Shown here: positions 1-7,332 of the stretch, piece after piece
How the letters are laid out: each line of letters opens with the position of its first letter
How positions within the stretch are numbered: position 1 is the stretch's first letter
Source of the DNA: Tubulinosema ratisbonensis
Taxonomy: Eukaryota > Microsporidia > Tubulinosematidae
NCBI GenBank assembly: GCA_004000155.1
Contig: RCSS01000287.1
Coordinates: 1 to 11,415 of the forward strand
Direction of reading: 5' to 3'
Length of the DNA: 11,415 nt
Translations under genes and position numbers: made by a program
Notes under the pieces: model-generated
The model's input: only the letters and a program-made list of their open reading frames with translations
Database searches by the model: none
What the model was told of the DNA's origin: nothing

Positions 1-1509
1 AAATGTAAAGAGGTTATTTTTATTTTTATATTAAATAATATTTACAAACAACCAGTAAAATGTAAAGGAAGATGTAAATCACGTACCTTTAATTTAATAC
101 AAAATAATGAACCAATCCAAGATTACCAAGAAATAAGAATACAACAAACAGTGTATGAAAGTAAAATACCTAAAACAATTGATGTAATTTTATATGATTC
201 ATTGGTAGGATCAGTTATGCCTGGGGATATAATAGAAATAATAGGATGTGTCTCAGCAGTGACTGAACAAAAAGATCTTTACAAATTAATCATCCATGCA
301 AATAATTTAAACCACTTAAAGAATATTTCTAGTACAAAAGAATGTCTGACACTTTCCAATTTGAATGATTTTACAATCAAAGATCTTTTTAAAAATTACA
401 AAGAGAAAGAAATTTTACCTTTGTTAATTAATTCACTCTTTCCAGAAGTATTTGTAAATGAGTTAATAAAATTAGCAATGACATTTTCTTTGTTTGGAGG
501 AACAATTAAATATGCAAATGAATCAATTATAAGGAAAGATATTCATACTTTAATTATAGGACCACCAGGATTAGGAAAATCAAAATTACTTTTAAGTGCC
601 AGTCAAATTTTACCAAAATCAAATTATACCTGTGGTGCATCAGCTACTTCTTCAGGACTGACTGTTTCACTTGTTCATGATCAAATGACAGGAGATTATG
701 TTGCTGAGGCTGGTGCTTTAGTTTTGTGTGATGAAGGAGTGTGTTGTTTGGATGAATTTGACAAAATTTATGATACAAGATGTTTATTTGAATTAATGGA
801 TCAACAAAAAGTGACTGTTGCTAAAGGGGGTGTAATTTGTTCAGTACCAGCCAGGACTACCATCATAGCAGCCACCAATCCTAAATATGGTCACTTTGTA
901 CAAGGAAAAGGGAATATTAATTTTGAAAAAAGATTAATGGACAGATTTGACATTGTTTTAGTAATAAATGATGATTTAGATGAAGAACACAGTAAAAAAG
1001 TAAGTGAATATATTTTAAATAATAAATCACAGCAGAAAAGAATAAAACAAAATGAAGTAATAAATGAAATGATAGATGATTTAAGAGGAGATTCTTTTAT
1101 TAAACAATTAAAAACTAATTTACCACTCATTTCACTCCAAGAAATAAGAAATTACTTAATTTATGCAAGAGAGAATGTTCATCCTGTTTTAAGCACACAA
1201 GCCAAGGAAAGAATTAAAGAATATTTTATAAACACAAGAAAATCCCATAACTTAACAGTAAGGAATATAGAAAGTTTAATAAGAATATGTGAATCAAAAT
1301 CAAAAATAAATTTAAAAAGTATTGTCTCAGAAAAAGATGCTTTATTTTGCATAGATTTTTATAAAAGAATATTAGAAAGTGTTACCACTGTGGAAAAAGG
1401 AAGTAATAAGAAAAAAGGGATTAAAGGATTATTTGAATGGCTTAAACAAAAGATGTATGTAGAAAAAAAAGGAAGTAATAAGAATGCTATACTGCTACAA
1501 GAACATTGA
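1..1509 (+). CDS. MCM8: MCM8-type DNA helicase, 5' end outside the window
   Basis: The frame is open from base 1, so the true start lies to the left; the GTG at 151 is only the first start-like codon. MCM8 is a hexameric AAA+ helicase of homologous recombination and replication restart in the nucleus. Visible (codon 1 = base 1): the zinc ribbon remnant C2 ... C21, C25 followed by RTF; an OB-fold segment with SKIPKTIDVILYDSLVGS; Walker A GPPGLGKS at codons 187-194; Walker B CLDEFD at 249-254; sensor-1 Asn in AATNP (N293); the arginine finger in MDRFD (R315), where the usual Ser of SRFD is Asp. Family-specific wording such as SLFPEVFVNELIKLA, LFGGTIKYA and EAGALVLCDEGVCCLDEFD fits MCM8 better than MCM2-7 or MCM9. 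The frame ends early, and the expected C-terminal winged helix continues in another frame (see 1482-1691). Sure of the MCM family, fairly sure of MCM8. Confidence 0.88.
   Translation, partial: KCKEVIFIFILNNIYKQPVKCKGRCKSRTFNLIQNNEPIQDYQEIRIQQTVYESKIPKTIDVILYDSLVGSVMPGDIIEIIGCVSAVTEQKDLYKLIIHANNLNHLKNISSTKECLTLSNLNDFTIKDLFKNYKEKEILPLLINSLFPEVFVNELIKLAMTFSLFGGTIKYANESIIRKDIHTLIIGPPGLGKSKLLLSASQILPKSNYTCGASATSSGLTVSLVHDQMTGDYVAEAGALVLCDEGVCCLDEFDKIYDTRCLFELMDQQKVTVAKGGVICSVPARTTIIAATNPKYGHFVQGKGNINFEKRLMDRFDIVLVINDDLDEEHSKKVSEYILNNKSQQKRIKQNEVINEMIDDLRGDSFIKQLKTNLPLISLQEIRNYLIYARENVHPVLSTQAKERIKEYFINTRKSHNLTVRNIESLIRICESKSKINLKSIVSEKDALFCIDFYKRILESVTTVEKGSNKKKGIKGLFEWLKQKMYVEKKGSNKNAILLQEH
1393..1484 (+). 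repeat. Two copies of a short direct repeat inside the MCM8 frame
   Basis: The 19-base core AAAAAGGAAGTAATAAGAA occurs at 1394-1412 and again at 1466-1484, an offset of 72 bases (24 codons). Both copies are read in the same frame and give VEKGSNKK and VEKKGSNKN. The second copy has a longer A run. The repeat lies directly before the frame break, which points to a local duplication or an assembly slip at the 3' end of the gene. Confidence 0.75.
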
Positions 1510-1691
1510 TTAAAGAGTCATTGAAACTTTTTATCAAACACATCACTGATCCTGATTTAGCATTTAACGTATTTATTAAGAAAACCTTTCCAAATGAAGA
1601 TTTCTTAATTTATGATGAAATCCTAAGAAAAATGAAAAAAATGGATTATAATATAAATATAAAATTTTTTGAGAATTTAACAATTATATAG
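1482..1691 (+). pseudogene. MCM8: Frame-shifted C-terminal winged-helix part of the MCM8 gene
   Basis: This frame is open from 1482, just after a stop at 1479-1481, to the stop at 1689-1691. It overlaps the end of the helicase frame. The peptide has no good ATG of its own (first start-like codon is TTG 1506). Its spacing N-x-x-F, then hydrophobic-K, then NINIKFFENLT resembles the C-terminal winged helix that ends MCM8 proteins, so I read it as the same gene displaced by a one-base shift somewhere in 1482-1506. It ends about 15 residues short of what I would expect. Either the gene is broken, or the consensus has a base error; the A8 run at 1463-1470 lies upstream of the point where the shift must fall. 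It could instead be a chance ORF. Confidence 0.5.
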
Positions 1692-1940
1692 ACATGACAA
1701 ACGTTTGTTCAGAATAGAAAAACAAGCTCACACTAAGAAAACTACACTCATATCACGACAATTTTCTGACGAAGAAACAAAGATATTTTTTAATAAGAGA
1801 GGACACCTTGAAAATAAGAGACAAAATATACCGTTACTCATTTTAGAAACACCAGAAAGAAATTATTAAGAGGAAAATACAATTTCAAAAATCCCTTTCA
1901 ACAAATATGCAGAAGGATTTGATAGAAATAAAGAAGAAAA

Positions 1941-2000
1941 AAATATTGCAAGTATCATAAAAGTAGATATCACAATACTAATGAATGTTATGCTAAATAA
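1941..2000 (+). pseudogene. Retrotransposon gag zinc-knuckle fragment
   Basis: One frame reads KYCKYHKSRYHNTNECYAK and then stops at 1998-2000. The Cys and His codons are at 1947, 1956, 1971 and 1986, giving C-x2-H-x4-H-x4-C. This is a variant of the retroviral-type CCHC knuckle with His for the second Cys, seen at the end of gag in some Ty3/gypsy elements. It precedes the protease fragment, as expected. Confidence 0.65.
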
Positions 2001-2090
2001 GAGAAATCATACAACAGAATCAATAAACACACAGCTGAGAAGCTAGACAGTATCGACAAAGGATTCGTCAAACAAGAAAACACAATACAG

Positions 2091-2427
2091 GAGATTTTAT
2101 TAGTAGGTAAAATAAACGACAAGAGTGTCAATTGTTTAGTAAACATTGGTTCTAATGAAAATTTAATCTCAAAAAAAAATTGTCGAAGAATTAAGTATAA
2201 AAGCAAGTAAATCAAGCAATCCAAGAATAATTCAAATGGTGAATGTCACTCAAGAAATTATATATTATACCACAGAAATAAAACTAGAATTAAACAAATT
2301 TCGGATTCTAGTTTATATGTGGAGTACTTGATTTTTGATTTTCTTCCATCGACATAAATTTTTGATACTCATTTTTTGAAACCATAAAGCAGCAATTGAC
2401 ATAAAAGAAGAATTTATCAAAATAAAT
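2091..2427 (+). pseudogene. Retrotransposon aspartic protease fragment, active site changed
   Basis: The frame starting at GAG 2091 reads ILLVGKINDKSVNCLVNIGS, which aligns with the strand before and through the active-site loop of retropepsins. The catalytic D-T-G-S is N-I-G-S here (AAC at 2142-2144). The following sequence changes frame around 2180 and continues as IVEELSIKASK and then YYTTEIKLEL. After more breaks come FLKPYKAAIDIKEEFIKIN-like residues ending near 2427, the conserved protease C-terminal segment. The loss of the catalytic Asp and the frameshifts make it inactive. Confidence 0.7.
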
Positions 2428-2769
2428 GATTAAATAATGCAGTATAATAATAAGTCTTTTAAAGATAAAATAACACCTCAATTAATCAAACAATATTAGA
2501 CAAAAGCATGTTGATAAATGACCAAGACAAAATTTCTAAACTAATCAAAAAGACAAAGGAATGCCTACAAGTTCAGGAAAAATACCCAACGTAGAACACA
2601 AAATACAACTAAAACATAGTAACCCGATCTTAAAAAAATAAATTATACCTATAAAACTAAGAAGACGGGTAAAGGCAGAAATACGAATGTTTAAAAATTA
2701 AAATATTACATGAAAAACACTTCCATATATGCAATGCCTATTTTCCCATTGTTAAAAAACTAGTGATTT

Positions 2770-3311
2770 ATGGCTAGTCATTGATTAAGGCCCATCAATA
2801 AGATAACGGTAAAAGGAACCATTTTCGTTTCCTAACCTACAAGAGCAAGTATATGATTTAAGAAATGCAAGATGTTTTCAGAAATAGACTTAGAGAGCGG
2901 ATATAATGAGATAAAGATAGCCGAAGAAGACATACCTAAAATTTTCTTTCTTATTCTAGGGCAACAATATGAATTCCTTAGTTTGCTCTTGGGATTATCG
3001 AATGCTCCTCGAACATTCCAAAGAGCTATGATTAATTTACTCGGACATTTAAAATACGTGAAAATTTTTTAGATGATATTTTAGTACATTCGGTAAGCGA
3101 AAAAGAACATCTTACACATCTTAGGAAGATATTTTTAATTTTTAAAAATAATAAAATATCAATAAATTGGGACAAAAGTAAATTCTTTAAAAAATCAGTC
3201 AATTATTTAGGTATGGAAATATCCGAAAAAGGAATCAAAGCAGATGAAACATCTATTAAAAAACTTAATAATATCAACGTATCCCCTAGAACTCTAAAAG
3301 AATTAAGATAA
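2770..3311 (+). pseudogene. Retrotransposon reverse transcriptase fragment
   Basis: Pieces in several frames spell the reverse transcriptase fingers and palm: RPINKITVKGT near 2790, then PNLQEQVYDLRNARCF, then FSEIDLESGYNEIKI with the first catalytic Asp, and SLLLGLSNAPRTFQRAM. The frame stops at 3070-3072. Sliding one base in the T6 run at 3065-3070 gives FLDDILVHS, the catalytic DD box. This second frame then stays open to a stop at 3309-3311, passing NYLGMEISEKGIKADE, the usual end of the thumb. The longest intact piece is the open frame 2872-3072. Confidence 0.85.
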
Positions 3312-3670
3312 GTATTAGGGTTGTTAAATTGGTTAAGACTTTACGTGATAAATCTTAGTTGTACGTTAAGCAAGTAAACCGATAAACTTAAAGGTAACCA
3401 TCGATACTATTGGACTGAAGAAGAAACCTGCAAACTCAAAAAAATAATATCTACAGTAAAAGAGAATTTATTATTAGCACATCCAAACTTCGCAGAACCG
3501 TTTGAAATGTATACAGATGCTAGTGATGTAGGTATAAGTTGTGTTAATGTCAAAAGAGTAAAATAGTAGGAATTTATAGTCACAAACTTCAAAGTGCTGA
3601 AAAGAAATATTCGATTGTAAAAAGGAATGCTTAGCAATTATTAAAGGATTGCAAAACTTTAAAACATTAC
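3312..3670 (+). pseudogene. Retrotransposon RNase H fragment
   Basis: The frame used by the second part of the reverse transcriptase continues through stops at 3309, 3375 and 3564. It reads VLGLLNWLR, YYWTEEETCKL, then LLLAHPNFAEPFEMYTDASD, the start of the RNase H domain with its first catalytic Asp. A shifted frame goes on with GIYSHKLQSAEKKYSIV, and another with KECLAIIKGLQNFKTL, the conserved Ty3/gypsy RNase H strand with its Glu. The similarity fades at the undetermined base 3671. Confidence 0.8.
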
Positions 3671-3715
3671 NGAAAGAATTACATGTAACCCAGCAAGAAC
3701 TCTTGCAGATCAACC

Positions 3716-4597
3716 ATGTTCATCTTTATCAAAAATATCTCCATGTTAACTTCTATTTGTCAAAAAGGTGTACAAGCATTGTCATTAACTCAACAAAATT
3801 TACTTGGTAATCCGTTAAGAAATATTGCTAGCCTTTTCCCTTGTTTGCAACAATATCCTTGTATTCAGCAATTACTTGCAAGAACAGCCAATACTCCTTT
3901 TTCTTTACCTTTGTTCCAAGGATGTTTAGATGAACTTAATAAGATTATTGATTCTAAAGAAGCTGTACAAACTTTACCTAAGCAACCCAGCAAACTTGAT
4001 AAAATCATTCATGAAGTGTCGCTTGGAAATGTAGTTATGAAAGAACTTTTTGATTATATAAAGAATGCTGTTCCAATCAAATCAACTGATCCAGCAGTTC
4101 CTCAGCCAATTGATCCAGCAGTTCCTCAGCCAATTGATACAACAGTTTCTAAACCAATTGATACAACTGATTCAATTCAACCAACTACAAATGATACTAA
4201 TTTTGATAAAATAATTGATAAATTAGATGCCTTAGAAAAAAAACTTGATAACATCGATCCTTCAGTTTTAGATTCTTTATTAAAATTCCAATCAACAACC
4301 GAAGAAAAACTTAAAACAATGGAAGAAATTCAAGAAAGAGAATATTATGAAAATCAAGAAAGATCTGACAAAATGAATAAACTTTTACAAGACATTAGTG
4401 ATCAGGTTAAAGAAAACACCAAATCACTGGATAAAAACAGAGCAGACATTAACCGAAATGGCTCTATTTTGAGTGATTTTGAGTCTCAAATAGACCTTTT
4501 GAATAAAGAGGTTAGCGAACTTAAAAATAAGATTGATAAAACTAAGGATGAGATTGAGAATTTGAAGAAAGGAACTGGAATAGGTGGTGGTAATTGA
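3716..4597 (+). CDS. Unrecognised 293-residue coiled-coil protein with tandem octapeptides
   Basis: I do not recognise this protein. It is intact from ATG to TGA and its codon use is balanced, so it is very likely expressed. The first 70 residues are hydrophobic with four Cys (15, 43, 49, 70) and none later. Residues 125-156 are four 8-residue repeats, two identical DPAVPQPI then DTTVSKPI and DTTDSIQP. From about 165 to 285 it is a charged, Lys/Glu-rich coiled coil, ending in a Gly-rich tail. The start is uncertain: the first ATG gives MFIFIKNIS, and Met10 (base 3743) is an alternative. A weak signal peptide ending near VQA (19-21) is possible. Its 5' edge is only about 45 bases from the retrotransposon relic. 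A structural spore-wall or polar-tube role would fit the Cys, repeats and coiled coil, but that is a guess. Confidence 0.82.
   Translation: MFIFIKNISMLTSICQKGVQALSLTQQNLLGNPLRNIASLFPCLQQYPCIQQLLARTANTPFSLPLFQGCLDELNKIIDSKEAVQTLPKQPSKLDKIIHEVSLGNVVMKELFDYIKNAVPIKSTDPAVPQPIDPAVPQPIDTTVSKPIDTTDSIQPTTNDTNFDKIIDKLDALEKKLDNIDPSVLDSLLKFQSTTEEKLKTMEEIQEREYYENQERSDKMNKLLQDISDQVKENTKSLDKNRADINRNGSILSDFESQIDLLNKEVSELKNKIDKTKDEIENLKKGTGIGGGN
4088..4183 (+). repeat. Four 24-bp tandem coding repeats
   Basis: Units start at 4088, 4112, 4136 and 4160. The first two are identical at the base level, the third is diverged and the fourth is only partly recognisable. Each encodes eight residues starting with Asp and mostly ending in Pro-Ile. 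The identical pair suggests recent slippage, and unit number may vary between isolates. Confidence 0.9.
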
Positions 4598-5130
4598 ATG
4601 TAGAATGAATAAATGAAGTGTAAAAAAATTATTTTTTTGATTTAAAATAAACTTTGAATGATCTAATAATTAATTTTGAATGATTTAAAAATAAAATTTG
4701 ATTGTCTATGAAATATAATTTGATTTTTATGGAAATATTTTTGAAAACAGATTACATTTAAGAGCTATAATTTAATATTCTTTTCATAAATTTATGTTAT
4801 AAAAGTATATTAAATTATATACTAAACTTAATTACAAAAAAAAATTAAAGAAGAACTTAATTTTAACTTAAAAAGCATTCTTATCTGAAATTTTTTTGCA
4901 AATGATTGGTCATTCTTTAATATTAGACAATAATAAAAAATTTTTTAAAAGATATAACAAAACTATAGAAAAAAATTAAAAAAAAAATAATTTTTAACTG
5001 TTGTTATAAATGCAAATTTGACTCTTTAACATTACAAGTTTTTATTAATTAAATTTTAATATATTTAAAATGTTTTTACTTATGAATTTAAAGGATATAA
5101 TTTCTAAACCAAACTACAACTTTATTTACT
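4598..5130. other. AT-rich stretch with no gene seen
   Basis: All frames are broken by frequent stops. Long A and T runs dominate. The only structure I noticed is a 14-base direct repeat, TTTGAATGATYTAA, at 4653-4666 and 4675-4688, one base apart in sequence. I see no RNA gene signature. Confidence 0.7.
4608..4613 (+). terminator. Possible AATAAA poly(A) signal
   Basis: AATAAA lies 11 bases after the stop codon of the coiled-coil gene. In such AT-rich DNA this hexamer is common by chance, so position is the only support. Confidence 0.3.
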
Positions 5131-5142
5131 TTAAATATTTAA
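5131..5142. repeat. Left target-site duplication of the first SINE-like copy
   Basis: TTAAATATTTAA here matches TTAAATATACAA at 5364-5375 in 10 of 12 positions. The two 12-mers abut the poly-T and the other end of the 221-bp insertion exactly. Confidence 0.6.
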
Positions 5143-5363
5143 TTTTTTTTTATTGACTAGGGATGGGAAATTCATACGAAGATCTTTTCGCTATACCTTC
5201 TTTACAAGAATATTTATACCTAGTCAACGAAAACATACGGTAAAAAAGGTTTTCATACATAGGTATAGCTCAAGATACTGCGAGCTTTCACCCGCTAAAA
5301 CCCACCCCCGTACACTTTATTGACTGCCTAAGTCTACCTTACCTTGCAGGTTTTGGTTACAGG
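5143..5363 (-). mobile_element. SINE-like A-tailed retroposon, copy 1
   Basis: Read on the minus strand, the unit begins CCTGTAACCAAAACC at 5363 and ends with nine A at 5151-5143. It is about 88% identical over its whole length (hand alignment) to the plus-strand unit at 6467-6686, with one patch of difference around its middle. Both copies share the same two ends and the same tail. It has no inverted ends of its own and no coding capacity. I could not find convincing pol III A and B boxes or a clear parent RNA (tRNA, 5S, SRP). Equal length, A tail and flanking duplication indicate target-primed retroposition, so a SINE or a processed RNA copy. Confidence 0.7.
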
Positions 5364-5375
5364 TTAAATATACAA
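5364..5375. repeat. Right target-site duplication of the first SINE-like copy
   Basis: TTAAATATACAA directly follows the 5' end of the minus-strand unit and pairs with 5131-5142, two mismatches in twelve. Confidence 0.6.
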
Positions 5376-5652
5376 TATTCAGTTAATATCTATCCAAATA
5401 GAAAAATATAATAAAAAAATTTATTGATGAGAAATTTATTGATTTTAAGCACATTATTATTTTCTTTCTCATCAAATTATCAATATTTTATAAAATATAT
5501 TTGAATAAAAAAATTTATAAATTTTGTCTAAAATATAAATATTGAACATTATTATTATTTTTAAATTTAAAAAAAAAGTATCTAAAGAAACAGCATAGTC
5601 TAAAAAAGAGAACCTAATAAATTAAAAAATTTAAATTTGTTTTTTAACTTAA
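5376..5652. other. AT-rich stretch, perhaps a relic transposon end
   Basis: There is no gene. Near its right side, 5586-5600 reads AAGAAACAGCATAGT, close to the outer end of the neighbouring mariner (AAGAAATAGCATATA), and like that end it follows a run TTAAATTTAAAAAAAAA. This may be the decayed right end of a second element of the same family lying just left of the intact left end. Confidence 0.35.
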
Positions 5653-5667
5653 TATATGCTATTTCTT
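5653..5667 (+). repeat. Left terminal inverted repeat of the mariner-like element
   Basis: TATATGCTATTTCTT is the exact reverse complement of 7333-7347. Weaker inverted similarity continues inward for about 100-150 bases on each side, with the left side carrying an extra T-rich segment. Confidence 0.8.
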
Positions 5668-5924
5668 AATCATTATCAACATTTTTTCAATCTATTTTCA
5701 ATTTTTATTTTTTTTTTTGATTTCAGCACATAAGATTTCAATTTTAACATTTTCTTATTAAATTCAAATTTTATTTTTTAAATTCAATATTTCATTTTTA
5801 ATTCAACATTTATTTAAAAATAAAAGAGAAAAAATTCTATTTATTGGCTTTAAAAATAAAATGATAAAAAATACTTATTATATTAAATTCCTTTTATATT
5901 ATAAAAATACTTTTTTTGGTTTTT

Positions 5925-6346
5925 ATGGAAGGAAATAACCAAAAAGAATCTACAACCCAAAAAATTTATGACAACGTAAAAAAAGAAAAAAGGCTCAGCT
6001 TAAGGTTAGTAAACGTACAGGGACAAACAATTAAAGAGACTGTTCGAGCGACTGTAATTAATTATAACACTGCAAGATCAATAATCCTGAAAATGACAGG
6101 GAAGGAATAGTTGAGCAAAAATATAAAGAAGAAAAGCCAAGAACTAAACTGACTAATAATTTTGTTAAACAAGTTAAAAGAATTTCAAGTATTAATCCAC
6201 AAAAAACTCATAAAGAAGTTAAACAAAAAAAAGATGAAGATTATGATGTTTCACTGTCAACCGTAGATAGATAATTGAAACATCTTGAAATCACATTAAA
6301 ACAAACAAATTAAGAATTAGACAGAAACGCACCAGATAAAATATAA
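5925..6346 (+). pseudogene. Transposase N-terminal DNA-binding region, broken
   Basis: From ATG 5925 the frame reads MEGNNQKESTTQKIYDNVKK and stops at 6108-6110. A shifted frame overlapping it goes on with EEKPRTKLTNNFVKQV, SSINPQKTHKEVK and VSLSTVDR, then an in-frame TAA (6272) and LKHLEITLK, another TAA (6311) and ELDRNAPDKI. This layout, two helix-turn-helix parts with a basic linker and then an L-x-x-L-x-I-T-L-K segment, is that of Tc1/mariner and IS630-type transposases. The in-frame TAA stops probably arose by point mutation. Confidence 0.75.
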
Positions 6347-6450
6347 CAAAGAAAAAATATTAGTTGTGGTTTATAATTTTTTAGGAGATTAATTAAAAGC
6401 AGTATTTAATGATAAACTTTATTTAATTTAAATATATCGAAAAGTCAAAG

Positions 6451-6466
6451 AATATCAGAAAGAGGG
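6451..6466. repeat. Left target-site duplication of the second SINE-like copy
   Basis: AATATCAGAAAGAGGG is repeated without mismatch at 6687-6702. The two copies flank the 220-bp unit exactly. Removing one copy with the unit restores the phase of the transposase frame, so the duplication was made when the unit inserted. Confidence 0.92.
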
Positions 6467-6686
6467 CCTGTAACCAAGGCCTCCAAGGTAAGTTAGACTT
6501 AGGCAGTCAATAGAGTGCACGGGGTGGGTTTTAGCGGGTGAAAGGCTCGCAGTATCTTGAGCTATACCTAAGTATGGGGTACATATTTTACCGTATGTTT
6601 CCGTCGATTAGGTATTAATATTCTTATAAAGAAGGTATAGCGAAAAGATCTTCGTATGGATTTCCCATCCCTAGGCAACAAAAAAA
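6467..6686 (+). mobile_element. SINE-like A-tailed retroposon, copy 2, inside the transposase
   Basis: The unit starts CCTGTAACCAAGGCC and ends CCCTAGGCAAC followed by A9 (6680-6688, the last As shared with the duplication). It is the same family as the minus-strand copy at 5143-5363 and has the same ends. GC content is clearly above its surroundings. A near-palindrome CGAAAAGATCTTCG sits near its 3' end and is kept in both copies. The perfect 16-bp duplication shows this copy is younger than the decay of the first one's flanks, and younger than the mariner it interrupts. Confidence 0.82.
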
Positions 6687-6702
6687 AATATCAGAAAGAG
6701 GG
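6687..6702. repeat. Right target-site duplication of the second SINE-like copy
   Basis: Exact repeat of 6451-6466; the first two As may belong to the tail, so the duplication is 14-16 bp. Its length and the A tail are unlike the TA duplication of mariner-type DNA transposons. Confidence 0.92.
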
Positions 6703-7332
6703 TTGCTTTTTAAGTGATAACCCCAACAATAAAATAAAAATCTATTTCTTTAATAGCTAATATATTATGTGAGTCTATGTGTCTTTGTGAAACTATTTCT
6801 AATACAACTGTACTGCCAATGTTTTTACTGAATATTTTTAAGAATTATGCAACTATTTAAAAATATCTTACATGAAGGTAAAGCAATTATTATATTAGAC
6901 AATGCTAAGATTTATAAAGAAAGTGATGTAGAAAGCTAACACAGCGTATAAATTACGAGTATCATTTTTTATATTCTTATTATTTTATGCTTAACTTCAT
7001 TGAAAACGTTTTCTCAAAAGTCAAAAATGAAATTCTAAACAGATTAAGAAATAATTAAAAAAGGTTGTTATCAAAAGTTATGTTAGAAGAGGCATATAAC
7101 ATTACAAACACAATTGTGGTGGATACTTTAGATTAATCATAAGAGAATTTACTAACTGTGAAGTTAAACTACCATACTCTTATAAAAAATTTTATTGATT
7201 TAGTTGTAAATTTTTATATTGAATTTCATGATCAATATTTATTCTATAAATTAAATGTGGAATTTAAAAAACAAAATATTGAATTTGAAAAGTAAAATGT
7301 TAAAATTTAAAAAAAAAATGTTGAAATTTACC

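Larger units (their letters stand above)
1941..3670 (+). mobile_element. Decayed Ty3/gypsy-type LTR retrotransposon, LTRs and integrase not seen
   Basis: Fragments of gag and pol follow each other in the usual Ty3/gypsy order on the plus strand: a C-x2-H-x4-H-x4-C zinc motif, aspartic protease, reverse transcriptase, RNase H. The reading frame changes several times and contains internal stops, so nothing full-length can be made. No integrase (HHCC or DDE) follows RNase H, and I found no long direct repeats that could be LTRs. Bases 1692-1940 also look like decayed coding sequence and may be earlier gag, but carry no motif I can name. The right edge is near an undetermined base at 3671. The relic sits in the same orientation as both flanking genes. 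Confidence 0.85.
6433..7136 (+). pseudogene. Transposase catalytic region, broken and split by an insertion
   Basis: The frame YIEKSKNIRKR runs into the insertion at 6467. It resumes after the duplicated target in the same phase with VAF, a stop, VITPTIK and SISLIANI, which matches the R-x-R-G-x-R-A-F ... V ... N-I-S-L-I-A-A-I stretch of these enzymes. A second frame reads KAIIILDNAKIYKESDVES with a catalytic Asp codon at 6898. A third reads LNFIENVFSKVKNEIL with the Glu codon at 7002 and stops at 7134-7136. Correcting one lost base puts 34 residues between Asp and Glu, that is DD34E. NPIE has become NFIE. The first catalytic Asp is not preserved in a form I can point to. Confidence 0.8.

Noticed and set aside
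151..153. GTG at 151 as the start of the helicase
   Set aside because: The same frame is open to base 1 and encodes zinc-ribbon and OB-fold residues typical of MCM proteins, so the gene starts outside the window.
891..1130. Minus-strand open frame opposite the helicase
   Set aside because: It lies wholly antisense to strongly conserved helicase sequence and has no recognisable motif.
1988..2224. Minus-strand open frame opposite the retrotransposon protease
   Set aside because: Antisense shadow of recognisable gag/protease fragments; Leu/Phe-rich peptide without motifs.
2872..3072. A functional small protein from the open reverse transcriptase piece
   Set aside because: It stops just before the catalytic DD box, which continues one base out of frame; it is a fragment of a dead element.
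3407..3713. Two overlapping minus-strand open frames
   Set aside because: Both are antisense to the RNase H fragment and have no domain.
3671..3715. Integrase or LTR remnant after RNase H
   Set aside because: Only 45 bases separate the RNase H fragment from the next gene, and they show no HHCC, DDE or primer-binding feature.
6467..6686. Pol III A and B boxes or an SRP/5S/tRNA origin of the retroposon
   Set aside because: GTCGATTAG is a loose B-box resemblance but it is not kept in the other copy, and no paired A box is evident.
5143..6688. A single DNA transposon with about 220-bp terminal inverted repeats
   Set aside because: Each arm has its own flanking direct repeats and an A tail at the same biological end, and the right arm lies in the middle of the transposase while the catalytic part continues beyond it. 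Two independent insertions explain this better.
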